64,000 nucleotides of DNA from Homalodisca vitripennis (GCF_021130785.1 NC_060214.1:772501-836500); one strand, 5' to 3'; shown: positions 1-10,735, counted from the stretch's first letter. Made by a program: numbers and translations. The notes: generated by a model from the sequence alone, not told the origin.

Positions 1-880
1 AATTCTGTGTTTGATTAGAAAAGAATTGTGAATATTTGGAGCTGTTGTCGATTCATTATCTATCTAATTCCACCCAGTACCATAGTTCCTTATTAAACCA
101 TGGAAGTTGTAGTCTTCTATTGAGATAAGACTATTTACTTTAAAATATTAAATTCTGTGATCTTACGGCACGAACTAGGGCGATCACTCAGCTTAGTATC
201 TTGTAGTCGTGCACTCATCTTGTTTGGGTAAGACATGACTTTCTCAAGTATTATATTATAGGAATTGAGTGTCCCCTGTGTTTTCTTGGTTTTAGAATGG
301 ATCGCCGAAATAATAGTTTTATTTGAAAGACTCAAAATAAAAAGAAGAAGCCTTTTGTATTTCATCATCATAATCTCAAGATGACTGCAGTGTTTTTACA
401 TTTTAACATATCCTTTCCAATTCAATCGGAAGAAAGATAGGCTGCAAATGAGGAATCATGTCGAGGTATAAAACTGATAATGCTTAGATAGTTTTGATGT
501 TTTATTTTCACAACACTGATGGAACAATAACTCTCAACGTTGGCGTTATTTAAAAATAATAACTTAATTATATCTAAAAATGGATTGGTTGAAGTCTATT
601 AAGGTAATTAGCAAAGTAAAAATTATCCTATGTTTATTGGAAAAGACGAACTCAAACAAGCTATGCAAGTACTACTTTTTACCAAGTAAAGTCTGCATAT
701 TAAAAAATTACAGCAGTTAGTGTGTTTTTTACCTCGTGCTATCTGATAACCCATACACACATATATTTACATATACATTTTCGGATTATCGTAGTTTTTG
801 ATTCATTATGGTCACAATACAAAAAATCTCTGGAAATTCCGCCTTGGGCAATTGCAATAGGCAGGTTTATAAGAAATTTA
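1..880. other. AT-rich stretch without recognisable features
   Basis: I see no convincing exon, RNA gene or repeat here. A short reverse-strand open frame at 135-371 has no recognisable motif and a chance-like composition. The stretch could be intron or intergenic DNA. Confidence 0.6.
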
Positions 881-884
881 CCTA

Positions 885-973
885 AAGAATATTGATTAAC
901 TAAACGTAAGTACTATTATTTTATCTTAAATTTAGACAAGAGGGTGAGATTCAGAGCAAAGTCACACAAAATG
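885..973 (+). repeat. Left arm of a 3.3-kb-spaced inverted repeat
   Basis: This block matches the reverse complement of 4286-4380 with small gaps. Both arms share the outer AAGAATATTG, the core AAACGTAAGTA, and the inner stretches ATTCAGAGCAAAGTCACACA and GACAAGAG. By eye the identity is above 80% over about 85 bases, too long for chance. It could be the TIR of a 3.5-kb DNA transposon whose interior has decayed, or one of two oppositely oriented copies of the same repeat. No transposase frame is visible between the arms, so I cannot choose. Confidence 0.6.
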
Positions 974-3900
974 AGGTTTTAAGCTTGAAACATTTGCAAA
1001 ATTGTGATACAATCAGTTCATAAATGTTATGAACTTATGTCTACAGAAAAGTTCGTATCAAAATTTAATGTGTTCATATAAGATTTTAAAGATCTAACAA
1101 GTATTAAATGACCTTATCAATACAAGGGAACACATGGTAACAAATGGAATTTCAGAATGATTGCAGCCAATCCAGTCTCGATGTTTGTATTTAACCTTGA
1201 GTGGTTTTTCAAACATTTCCAATTCAATTAAAAGTTCCTGTATGGTGGTTGTTTACTCTCTTGCAAAAGTTGCCTCTTGGTTACTTTAGGATTTAGATTA
1301 TACAAACAAATACAGTTTTTATGTATGAAAACTTCATGTTTGTGTGGTCCCGTATCACCTGAAGTAAAAACATGTAAACATCACACATCTCCGCAAAGCA
1401 TGAAAGTCCTAACGTTACGCCTTTCACAAGAACATTATTAGTGTCTTATTTTCGATAAATCTACTTTCCAGGGACATAATTAGTATCGAAATATTACGGA
1501 GCAATAAGACGAAAATGCTGTTATTAAAAACTGTTTGAAATGGTTACGGGCATACCATTTCATGCTGTTCAGCATGTATAAATGGATAAAATACAAAAGA
1601 ATTAAATTGCATAATGGAGTTGTAAATTTAGCAAGGAATAAGTGCTTTTGACGGATTACTGGCCTGTAAAATTCCTAGAAAAATAAACAGACGGAATCAT
1701 ACAAGGTATTATAAATATAGAACGATACAAGGAATATTTAAATGTTACAGTTGACAAAGGACCGGTCACTACTAAAGAAGCTCGAAAACTATATTTTATC
1801 ATTTTAATAGTTGCCATAAAATAATAAAGGGCCCGACAAAACACAATAATATAAAACTGATATAGATGGTAGCACACTAGACGTTACGGCATGGGCAAGT
1901 GAGAAGATATCCTTGTTAACAAGAAAGAGCTAGGTATATTATGATAGATCCGTAACATCGAGTTCGTGTTTACTTAGTCTTAGAAAGATACATTAGAACT
2001 AAGAAGGGTATATGAATTTTGCACCGCAGATAAAGATAAATGGAATGCTGCCCTCTTCCATAATTTCTAGAATTGGCAGGAGTTGGCTTCGAATATTTCT
2101 TTCTAAATCCGTAGACGTGAGAGCGACCTGACAGTTTTGACTCACCTTTAGTTACGGGAGACCCAAACAACCTGCTCGCACCGCCGTTGATATGTAACCC
2201 TACCTTATGTAGCAATTGATACAATTATGTCAATTCCGTTCCTTTATTGAAATAACAACTTTGGCAGGATTCTACGTACATTCAAGATCCATCAAGGCAC
2301 GTGAATGTGTTTCTGTTTATTAACAATTAGCTTTTAAGTACCGTACTTTATTAAGTTTGAGTTATTCTACAGGATCATGTTATAAGCACTAGATTATTCT
2401 TCCTGCGTAATAGTTGGAGGGTTTTTACTAAATATTTTGGACATCTCCTGATATAAATTTCCGTACTGATGCGGAAGATATCTGAGAGGTTGTAGAATCT
2501 GTTACAATTACAGTATGAAAAACATAACAAGGTTTTAAATTCACTTGAATACATTACGTATTAAGATGCTAATACAGATGTAAGGTTTACTAAAAATCCG
2601 TTTTTACAATTATTCAATACTTTATTTTTAATATAAATTAAGGAATTTCCTAAATATATTAAAACTACAATACAAACACTTAAATTTATATAAAGTTTAT
2701 GCTACCGTATAATAACGATTTGCAGAACCTTGGAAAATGTTTTAATTTTGTGGCTCTATTACGTGGTTTTTATAACTTAAAGTTTTTTTATTGAAAAAAC
2801 CATATTCAACTTGGAAACTAAGACCACTTTAAGAAGCCATTGTAATATTCTTTAATTACATACAAATAAAATTTAAAGAAATATTTACTGTATTTTATTG
2901 TAAAATGTTATGGGTTTATTGCACAATGCAAATGTTTGTGCTTATTTGTAATAATTTTAAAATTTGTATATGAAAGTAATATTATTTGTATTAAATTAAA
3001 TATATTATTATAATACTATGATACTAACTGTAATAACAGAATATTTTGTTACATGAACTTACAATAATTACACATTGCTTTACATCTCATGGTGTGCTTA
3101 AAACCACTTAATGTGAATTGTATTGCTACGTTTTAAAAATAAAGAACACATCTCAATCATAATTGTAGGCTTTAATTTATTCAAGCAATTCGAATAATCC
3201 CAGGTGCAGGTAACTTAGTTTTAACTCAAAAATAAAAAAATATTGTAACATTGAACTTTTACCTATCGAGATGGGATTTCATAATTAACATTACATATTC
3301 AATCTTGCGGAACATTAAGACTCTTATATCTTTTTTTTATTGCAGACGTAACCAGAAGATGCGTAATGTTTAGAATGCGTTTTGAGGGAATCTTAATCTT
3401 TAAATCTTGTTGAAACTCCAATTAAAACCTATGGAATAATCTTTCGAAAAAAGTGTATTTAAAATTGGACTACAATTCCGACTTAAAACGTAATTGATTA
3501 GTTTACCGAATAGTAAGATAAAAGTACAGAATTATAAAACAATTTGTCGAATCAGTGTAAAAATTGACAATAGTGTTACCCTGGAGAAATCCTCGTACAG
3601 TTCACGCTGATTGTAAAGTGCTAACTATGTAAAATATATTCTGTTTTGAAAATTGCATTTCAGAAAATTATTTAAGACAACTTAAGTAAAACATATCGTT
3701 TTGCCATTTAGCGTCATAAATGTTTTAACACCTTCCTCATTGAGTCTATGTACTATATTATCTTTCATATCTTAAATTCATTTTAGTTATTTAAAACCAA
3801 AAGCTATGTGATGTTGTGATGAATATGAGATCATGGCGGTAGAAAACACATTTATTCCTATGTACACAAATTGTATATATGCAGGTCTATACCTACTTAA

Positions 3901-4226
3901 ATCAGTTTTAGCGGCAATCTTATCACATAACACCTAACAGTGCCACACGTATAAAAAACAAAAATTCTAATCTGAGAACATGTGCTTAAGTGTACAAGCT
4001 TATTATATGAGTCTAAATAACAACAGCAAAAAAATATACAAAAAAAACGGCAAACATTATAATGTAAGATGAACAGTATGTTAGATTTAACTATAAACTA
4101 CTCATTTGTAATAATTTAAAATTGATAAGGATCTGACTATTACAAACTTTGTGCAATATTTGACCAAGTTTACATTAATACAACGGACTGCAAATAGATA
4201 AAGTGAAACGGTTTAAATATTCATAA
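974..4226. other. Very AT-rich interval between the inverted-repeat arms
   Basis: The interval contains long AT runs, especially 2560-3060, and no open frame with a recognisable protein motif. A good-looking splice acceptor (a long T run followed by GCAG) ends near 3344, but the following frames are short and not coding-like. If the flanking arms are transposon termini, this is a decayed or non-autonomous interior. Confidence 0.5.
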
Positions 4227-4283
4227 CCGGAAGTTGGGTGGAAGCGGAAGTGGTTGTAAACTGGCGATAAGGTCAACTTCCGG
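4227..4283. repeat. Small perfect inverted repeat, CCGGAAGTTG arms
   Basis: CCGGAAGTTG at 4227-4236 is repeated exactly in reverse complement as CAACTTCCGG at 4274-4283. The loop is about 37 bases and contains further GGAAG motifs. It lies directly inside the right arm of the larger inverted repeat and is notably GC-richer than its surroundings, so it may be a subterminal hairpin of that element. Confidence 0.6.
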
Positions 4284-4285
4284 AA

Positions 4286-4380
4286 CATTTGTGTGACTTT
4301 GCTCTGAATTTCACTCTCTTGTCTATATGTAAGATAAATAATACTTACGTTTAGAGAATCAACATTGTGGCAATATTCTT
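4286..4380 (-). repeat. Right arm of the 3.3-kb-spaced inverted repeat
   Basis: Read on the minus strand this repeats the 885-973 block: AAGAATATTG, then a stretch ending in AAACGTAAGTATTATTTATC, then GACAAGAG and CAGAGCAAAGTCACACAAA. It has about six extra bases after AAGAATATTG relative to the left arm. It is the partner arm of a possible decayed DNA transposon. Confidence 0.6.
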
Positions 4381-4734
4381 CTCATAGCCAAAAGTCAAAA
4401 CATATAAATTTCATATCATTAAAAGTCTAGTCTAACCACACCTGAAGAATGTTATTAGATATTCAGTGTCAAAACATTTTTTTTTCGGCTATGTCAAATA
4501 AATATTGTACTACTTTCCTACAGTAATCAGCAATGAGGGAGTATTCTGCTCTAGCTATATGACAAAACAGTTAACTTCAATAACCCTCGAAGCCACATCT
4601 GAAGAACTTTATTAGATATTCTATAAAAAAACATTCCTAAAGAAAATAAAATAAAAATTAAATAACTGAAAAAAGACATTAATATCACTTTTCCTATATT
4701 AAAAAAAATTTTATGTATTAGTATTTCAATCGCA

Positions 4735-4850
4735 TGTTGAGTTCATTTTGTCTTCCGCTTAGTGCAGCTTCAGAAATCTGACATTGCCACAGACTTTATT
4801 CCTGGATTACTGAGAGAACGTTGGTCTGGAGAGATCTGAAATGGTTACAG
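4735..4850 (+). mobile_element. Fragment of the TIR (MITE-like) family
   Basis: The text runs from GTTGAGTTCATTTTGTCTTC through CTTAGTGCAGC, AATCTGACATTGCCACAGAC, a CTGGATTACTGAGAG block and a final GTCTGGAGAGATCTGAA. The same ordered words occur in the copies at 9660, 25398 and 62505. Only the left portion is present and the right TIR is missing, so this is a truncated, non-coding copy. Confidence 0.6.
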
Positions 4851-4875
4851 TATTTCGTTTAATTTCTTTATATAT

Positions 4876-5005
4876 ATGTCGCAAAAAGTACTTGCTCCGC
4901 CGGGACTCGAACCCGGATCTCTCACTTGCCGGGTAAATGTGCTACTATTACAGCCCTTTATTTTTTACGATTCTATTATTTTGTATTTGGCCATATCTGT
5001 CATAT
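4876..5005 (-). mobile_element. tRNA-derived SINE, full-length-like copy
   Basis: On the minus strand the order is: leader with ATATGGCCAAATACAAAATA, an A-box-like GTAATAGTAGCAC, an arm GTAAATGGGCCGTTC-like in structure (read as TTTAC CCGGCAA GTGAG), the B box GGTTCGAGTC inside a 5-bp CCGGG/CCCGG stem, acceptor-like GGCGGAGCAAGTA, then a body ending in TTTTTGC. This is the layout of a tRNA-derived SINE. The anticodon position reads GGC, but base 33 is not T and the 5' acceptor strand no longer pairs, so it is not a working tRNA. It matches the copy at 61640-61812. TA repeats flank it on both sides. Confidence 0.8.
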
Positions 5006-5074
5006 ATATGTTTAAATAACCAAACTAACATATAATCGAAAGACCAAATACCTGTCAAATGACTTCTGTTTACA

Positions 5075-5158
5075 TTCATTAAATTAGTATAAGTGACAAT
5101 AGCCTAATTTAATTTCAATAAATATTGAATCGCAAAAATTACTTGCTCCGCCGGGACT
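5075..5158 (-). mobile_element. 5'-truncated SINE copy
   Basis: This copy keeps the 3' body (ATTCAATATTTATTGAAATT on the minus strand) and the acceptor/T-arm end CCCGGCGGAGCAAGTAA. It stops abruptly at AGTCCCGGCGG, losing the A box and leader. Truncation from the 5' end is expected of reverse-transcribed copies. Confidence 0.75.
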
Positions 5159-5177
5159 ATATCATTTTATATACTAT

Positions 5178-5224
5178 GTATATATATATAAATATAAATA
5201 AATATATATATATATATATATATA
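5178..5224. repeat. TA microsatellite between two SINE fragments
   Basis: An imperfect TA/TAAA run. It separates the two truncated SINE pieces, and similar TA runs adjoin the full copies. Confidence 0.9.
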
Positions 5225-5302
5225 CATTAAACTGTATAAATGGCAATAGCCTTATTTAATTTCAATAAACATTGAATCACAAAAAGTACTTGCTCCGCCG
5301 GG
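5225..5302 (-). mobile_element. Second 5'-truncated SINE copy
   Basis: It has the same 3' body as the preceding copy (GGCAATAGCC and TTTAATTTCAATAAA on the plus strand), followed by AGTACTTGCTCCGCCGGGA, where it ends. The homology with the 5075 copy covers about 75 bases with a few substitutions. Either there were two insertions or one insertion was duplicated together with its TA tail. Confidence 0.75.
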
Positions 5303-5997
5303 AGCATAGACGAAAAAGATGGGATTGGATACTGCTGAGGTCATAGTAATGAATACCCGATTTGCAAAGTTTACTTATATGTTTATTTATGGCAAATAAA
5401 CATAAAATCACCGCTTCTAGATGTTTAAAATAAAATAATGTATTGCCACTTTTTTTGCCAAATAGAGTGATAATGACCTAAATGATATCATGGGGGAGGG
5501 TCTAATGTTTCCAAGGTTCAATGGGAATTTTGCATACAAACTTCATGTTTAGTAAAACTTTAAAATTGAATCTCTTATCATTTATGTCGACTCAAGCGCG
5601 GGCGTCGGCATCTTGGCTCGACATTGCAGCTGTAGTCGGGAAAAACATTGAAGATTACTAGACTAGAAGTCTAAAATATGAATTCTGGAAGCACTCGAAG
5701 TCGTACTTATAGTTAAAATCAAACTCAGAGAAGTTAAACTCGCCTGCAACAAAATCACGACGGTATTAGTAATTTATCAAGACAACTTAAGATTCATGAC
5801 ACCGTCGTCTGGTTAGAAGGACATTACCACACTATTAACCATATTAATCTGCCAAATAAAACTACTTTTACTATTTAAAACTTTATGTTACATTTCGAAA
5901 TTATATGTCATACATGATAGCGCTAATTCATAATACGACAATATAAATGTTACTTACGGACAAAATTAAAAAGTAATGTAAAGATGTCATATTTTAC
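5303..5997. other. No supported feature
   Basis: Mixed composition with a slightly GC-richer patch near 5585-5640. No open frame, repeat or RNA structure could be supported. Confidence 0.5.
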
Positions 5998-6215
5998 CAG
6001 GCGAAGTTAGGGCTAAGAAGCCCTTTCTAACACTTAACCTGGGAACCAACGGCTTAAAGGTGACTTCCGAATAATAACCAATGACCGGGCAGGCGGACTA
6101 CTTGTAAGGACGGGATCGCTCCATGGTCTCCCATCCAAGTAGCAGCCACGCTCGACGTTGCTTGACAAGGCGGTCAAGATGTTGCCTCGGCAGCAGGAAC
6201 GGCAGCTACAAATTT
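5998..6215 (-). mobile_element. 5S-rRNA-like repeat (SINE3-type or LINE-borne)
   Basis: On the plus strand 6124-6165 reads GGTCTCCCATCCAAGTAGCA, then CCACGCTCGACGTTGCTTGA. This is clearly related to the reverse complement of the 5S rRNA internal promoter region. The stretch upstream (AACCTGGGAACCAACGGCTT then AAAGGTGACTTCCGAA, 6038-6070) resembles a block that often accompanies 5S-like segments in insect interspersed repeats; that association is from general knowledge. It is too short and divergent to be a 5S gene and no cluster is present, so I call it a dispersed repeat fragment. Confidence 0.6.
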
Positions 6216-7065
6216 CTAGAGAGAAAAAATTAATACGCGTGCCAATTGTGTTATTAATCCGCTAAGAGTTAGTTCCAGAAACATCGGATGTAACTTATAT
6301 TAACCAGGAACGCGTAACAGGGTTGCGAACATTACGTATATTATATAAAATAAAACTAAATAAAGGTACACATTATGACACTTTTAAGTCGGGAATCAAA
6401 AAGTTATGATGTGCCATCTCTTATTATGAATAATTCCTATGAACTTATGTACATATTGAAACTGGCATAAATATTTTAAACAGAAATAATTTACAAAGGC
6501 CAAATTAATTATACAAATTCAAACGTTTCATTAAACTTTTCCTTGATGAAATGTTATGAAATAATTCTTGGCGATAAGGGAAAGGATTTATGAATTTTAA
6601 CAAGGGTTTTAAATATTATATAGTGTGTTATATTTTTATGTGGTTACAAGATACTATTTTTGATAGTATCCGTACCGATTTCCAATATTTGATGCGTAAT
6701 TTGTACTCACAAAGAAACAAATCATACTCAGCAATTTCAAGTTTTGTCTGAGAGGGGTTAATGCTTTTTGAATATTAAAGTGCAATGTTGTGAGATTATT
6801 TATAATGATGTTTTATCCAGTTTTAAATAAAAAAAGTGTAAAAATACCGTATACAGAAAATAGAATTTTGTTTCTTGGACCATTTTATGCAGTCCTTATA
6901 TAAAGATTATCAAGTCCTACATGCAAATTTATAATTTTGGGGTTTAGAATTATTTTTTTATAGTGTTTTTGGCTGATCGTTAGGAATTTTAATTTCTGTC
7001 AGTCCGCACACTACCCCAAAAGCGAGTGACCTCTGGACTTAAAAGTTTGCATGAAAGTTGAATCA

Positions 7066-7067
<2 letters not shown>
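6216..7067. other. AT-rich stretch, possible repeat debris at its end
   Basis: There is no coding signal. At 6990-7060 the text TCTGTCAGTCCGCACACTAC and AAAAGTTTGCATGAAAGTTG is reminiscent of arthropod interspersed-repeat termini, but the match is too weak to classify. Confidence 0.4.

Positions 7068-7116
<49 letters not shown>
7068..7116. repeat. TA dinucleotide microsatellite
   Basis: An uninterrupted TA run of roughly 24 units. Confidence 0.95.
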
Positions 7117-7118
<2 letters not shown>

Positions 7119-7297
7119 CAAGTTTCCTAACAAATATTTTTTGTAGTAGAACGTTCTTTGAAGTCTTCATTTGGTTAGGAACAAATTTTAAATTTATGCT
7201 AACTTTATTAAAAAATGTAACCAATTCAGATTTATTTCCAACCTATAAATATAATACTACATATATCAATCAAATAAATACACTTAAATACCTGTTG

Positions 7298-7432
7298 GTG
7301 TAACGAATGTGCAAAGCTCTCTGAGGAGGCATTAGTTTCCATCCTTCCAGTACTTCCGAAGTGTTTACAAAACTGGTTTTTACTTGAACCAAACACATCT
7401 ACTTTGATACCAACATGGCTTAGCACCAAATA
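7298..7432 (-). other. Weak exon-like segment, unidentified
   Basis: On the minus strand an open frame reads HVGIKVDVFGSSKNQF and continues to HSLHQQ. It ends at CAACAG followed by GTATTT, a passable splice donor, and starts after a TTTATTTTAAG acceptor-like tract. The composition is more coding-like than its flanks. No family is recognised and chance is quite possible. Confidence 0.15.
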
Positions 7433-7904
7433 CTTAAAATAAATCTTATAGCCCGTGTTATAAAAAGTTAATTTTGTGAACCCATGGTTGAATCAAAGTT
7501 AATTTGCAAATACATTTCTTATATCACAAGATAAGCTAACGAAACGATGAAAAGTTTAGGTAGATAAAATAATCTTTATATTCTATAATTCATGCCTAAA
7601 TATAGTTTAAATAAGAATCATAGTTAGGTAGGTGATATAGAGAAGTATACAGTGTAATATAATCACTCTAAAGTATACATATTGAGATTTTTAATAACAC
7701 AGTTTACTGGGTCTCGTATCAAATGGTTGCATCAGCTCTATTATCATTCGCATTACTATGTCACACTGAGTACTATCAAAAGACATTAACTTACAGGGCA
7801 TGTTGTTTTAGACAACAGAATTACTAAGGCAACCAAGTGAATGTTACTTTCATGTTCCTTTATCCTGTTAGCCGCTTACAGGTGTAAATTACGGGTTACA
7901 AATC

Positions 7905-8037
7905 ACAGTGGTGGGAGGGGGTACCTCCGCTCCCTGCAGCACAGTGTCACCCCCTTCTCACCACCCACATGCCCCACCCGAGAGCACTCCCTAGGCACAT
8001 CCCACGCTTTATTCCGTTCTTCGTTTACTGTAAAATA
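7905..8037. other. Isolated GC-rich, C-rich patch
   Basis: A 130-base island of about 60% GC sits in roughly 32% GC surroundings, with several CCCAC and CCACCC runs. The plus frame is open to a TAG at 8036, but the peptide (rich in S, P, T and H) shows no motif. It might be a decayed repeat, a regulatory element or a small exon. I cannot decide. Confidence 0.3.
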
Positions 8038-8384
8038 GGCTGCGTTTGCGAGTTGTTGCTTTTTAAAGAATCACTCGTTTAATCAAAGTTGTTTTTTTTT
8101 TTTTTTGAACGAATGTTTTATTAAAACTGTAATAGCTAACCTATATATCTAACGACAAGAGTGTATTATAATCAATAGCTTTTATGTTTTTCATAAATAT
8201 TATATTTATTCCTACATTCTACAATAGTGAAATAGATTTTGTGGCTTCATTACTAAAATGACCTATTTTAGCCGAGGTAAATTTAACAAGGGTACGAAAA
8301 GATTGTTTCAAAATATAATGAAGCCACGTTAAATATTGGGTAAGGGGGAAATACTCACTATTTTAATAGTGCTCTAAAATTCAG

Positions 8385-9056
8385 TGTCCCACCAGCGCTG
8401 ACCAAACAGCGACTAGTGTGGAAGTCGGACACCCACTAGTAATGTAAGGATAATGATAAATGATAATAATGTCAAACAGTTTTTAACGTAACGCGAGACC
8501 AGCCAATCAGGATAGCACTCCGGGCTGGAGTACTGAGTAAACAGAGACTCTATAGGCTGTATCGGCTGGACATCGACTAGTGCTGAGTAAAACAGATAAT
8601 TGATCGCTGAGGCTGCCTGTCATCCAGTAGTGCTGAGTAAACAGAGAATCAATTGGTGTGAAGGCCGGACATCTACTAGTACTGAGTAAAAAGAACACTC
8701 GATCGTTGAGGCGGTCGGACATCTACAAGTGCTGAAATAAACGGAGACTCGATTAGTGTGGCGGCCAGACATTCACTAGTGCTGAGTAAACAGAGACTCG
8801 ATTGGAGTGGTGGCCGCACATTCACTAGTGCTGAGTAAACAGAGATTCGATTGGTGTAGCGGTCGGACATTCACTAGTGCTAAGTAAACAGAGACTCGAT
8901 TGGTGTGGCGGCCGGACATTCACTAGTGCTGAGTAAACAGAGACTCGATTGGTGTGGCGGCCGGACTTCCACTAGTGCCGTGTAAACAGAGACTCGATTT
9001 TTTGTGGCGGCCGGACATCCATTTGTGCTGAGTAAACAGAGAATCGATCGGTGATG
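8385..9056. repeat. Minisatellite, unit about 50 bp, about 13 copies
   Basis: The unit contains GTGCTGAGTAAACAGAGACT, then CGATTGGTGTGGCGGCC and GGACATTCACTA. The GAGTAAA word recurs at 8535, 8585, 8635, 8684, 8734 (variant), 8784, 8833, 8882 (variant), 8931, 8981 (variant) and 9030, a spacing of 48-51 bases. The central copies are nearly identical and the left-hand ones the most diverged, so homogenisation weakens toward the left edge. Short reverse-strand frames cross it only because the units repeat. Confidence 0.95.
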
Positions 9057-9655
9057 GATTTATTTATTTGTATTAAATGTAGAATGTTATGCATCAATTT
9101 TAGGATAATTTGAATATTGGTATAAAATTATGATTAATGCACTATTAGAAGAAGCATACAACGAAAAATTGATTGGAAATTATCCTCTAAAATATCAGTT
9201 TATTTTAATTATCTTTATATTATTATAACTTACATAATTCACAGAAGGAACTAAAATCCAATTTTACTTAGGTGATGATTACAATTTCTCGTAAATTACT
9301 TTTTATATTCAAGACAATAACAAACTCTGATAGTCCATTGGATTGGCGATCCTGGAAATTGCATCAAGTGGGCAAAAATTTGTGCTATCAAAAGTAGTAA
9401 AAATAATTTAAGCAATAATATATTTCTCAATTTTGTCATTACATTTAAACTTTATAAAATCAAACAAAAAATAATTCATATTATATTTGGAGCCAATATC
9501 CACTATATATACAGCATTTACTATCTAATCTGGACCATGAAACTCTAACTAGTACAGTAATTCTGTCTAATTCTGATCCTCTTCCCAGTTTCAGTAATAT
9601 ACTAGTACTCTCAGTAGCCATTTATTAAAATTAAACCATGATTTTTGCCAGCAAA
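9057..9655. other. No supported feature
   Basis: AT-rich sequence with no recognisable motif between the minisatellite and the next mobile-element fragment. Confidence 0.5.
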
Positions 9656-9659
9656 TGGT

Positions 9660-9990
9660 GACAGTTACCCCTTAATGTAGCGTTCAGGTACAGTTCACCT
9701 TCCTATTAGTGCAGCGTCTAAATCTGATGCTGTCACAAACTTGTCTTCTGGAAGCAAGACTCATGTTCGCCTGAAGACATCCATAAAAAGTCGTATCCTC
9801 ATTGTCTAATCAAGTACAGAGAATTGAGTGCACTACGATGTTTAAGACGCAATCCATAACCAGAGTAGAGTAACCGAGTCTTCTACACATCACGAGGCAA
9901 GGTGGGAAGGGTTGAATGTGAATGTTGCGTTTAGCTCCAGTTCACTGTCCTCTTAGTGCGGCGTCTGAAACCTGACGCTGTTATAGACTA
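9660..9990 (+). mobile_element. Two same-orientation left ends of the TIR (MITE-like) family
   Basis: The first end (9670-9800) reads CAGTTCACCTTCCTATTAGT, GCAGCGTCTAAATCTGATGC, TGTCACAAACTTG and CCTGAAGACATC. The second (9900-9990) reads GGGAAGGGTTGAATGTGAAT, GTTGCGTTTAGCTCCAGTTC, CTCTTAGTGCGGCGTCTGAA and ACCTGACGCTGTTATAGAC. Both match the left TIR and subterminal part of the complete copies at 25398 and 62505. No right TIR follows either end, so this is a nested or rearranged pair. It is non-coding. Confidence 0.65.
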
Positions 9991-10375
9991 CATTATTATT
10001 TGTTTGCAAATGAATTTTACCACATTTCTACATGTTCATGGTTTACATAATCAATATACGTAATAAAATGTTTTTAAAAATAATGCCACCTAATTTGTAT
10101 AAAATACTTTTGGATAGAAAATTGTTTTATTAAAAGCAACACTTTGTGTGATATGTATTCTGTTTATAACAAGTCTTGGTGAGTTTAAGCGGCATATCAT
10201 CTTATTCCATAATAATAGTGTTCGTAATATAAAGTGTGATTGAACCAGAAAGTTATTTTAAAAAATTCCATAGTCATACGAAAAAATATTTTAAAATATC
10301 AGAAAGCGACAGAAATCTTTCCCTAATATTGTTATTATTAGAGATGTAGCCTCGAAAAGTGTTTGATAAATACGA

Positions 10376-10735
10376 GTATAATTATAAACCTTTTAACAGT
10401 TTTTAAACACTTTTAATTTTCGTACAATGTACATTTTCAAATTCTGAGAATTCATCTTCAGGTCATGAGATTAAGTTAAATTATGAAAATAAATCATTGA
10501 AACCAAATTGGCATGTGTTTTCTCACTGCCTTGTTTGCTAAATTTGTTGTAAAATTAAATACAACAAATTTAGCCACCAAGGTAGTGAAAAAACCCAAGA
10601 CAATTTGTTTTTAATGATTTCTTTTCATAATTGGCCTTAACCTTTGTACCTGAAGATGAATTCCCAGAATTCGGAATGCAAATTGTACGAAAATAAAAAG
10701 TTTTTAAAAAGTGTTTAAAGGTTTATAATTATATA
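10376..10735. mobile_element. 360-bp foldback element (near-full palindrome)
   Basis: The two halves are reverse complements over almost the whole length. The left outer TATAATTATAAACC pairs with the right GGTTTATAATTATA. The left AAACACTTTTAATTTTCGTA pairs with the right ACGAAAATAAAAAGTTTTT. The centre is a perfect pair, CTAAATTTGTTGTA against TACAACAAATTTAG, around an 8-base loop near 10550. TAATATTGTT occurs on both sides (10324-10333 and 10741-10750), though not flush with the arms. No coding frame is present. Best read as a foldback or MITE-type element. A host hairpin locus is also possible. Confidence 0.8.

Noticed and set aside
4892..4956. Functional tRNA gene
   Set aside because: The B box and T arm are good, but the 5' acceptor strand does not pair, base 33 is not T, and truncated relatives show that it belongs to a SINE.
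6115..6178. Functional 5S rRNA gene
   Set aside because: Only a short promoter-like part matches, with several mismatches. The full 120-base fold is absent.
8507..8870. Two overlapping reverse-strand frames with repeated STSRCPA-type peptide
   Set aside because: These are shadows of the 50-bp minisatellite. The frame shifts from unit to unit and has no start or splice context.
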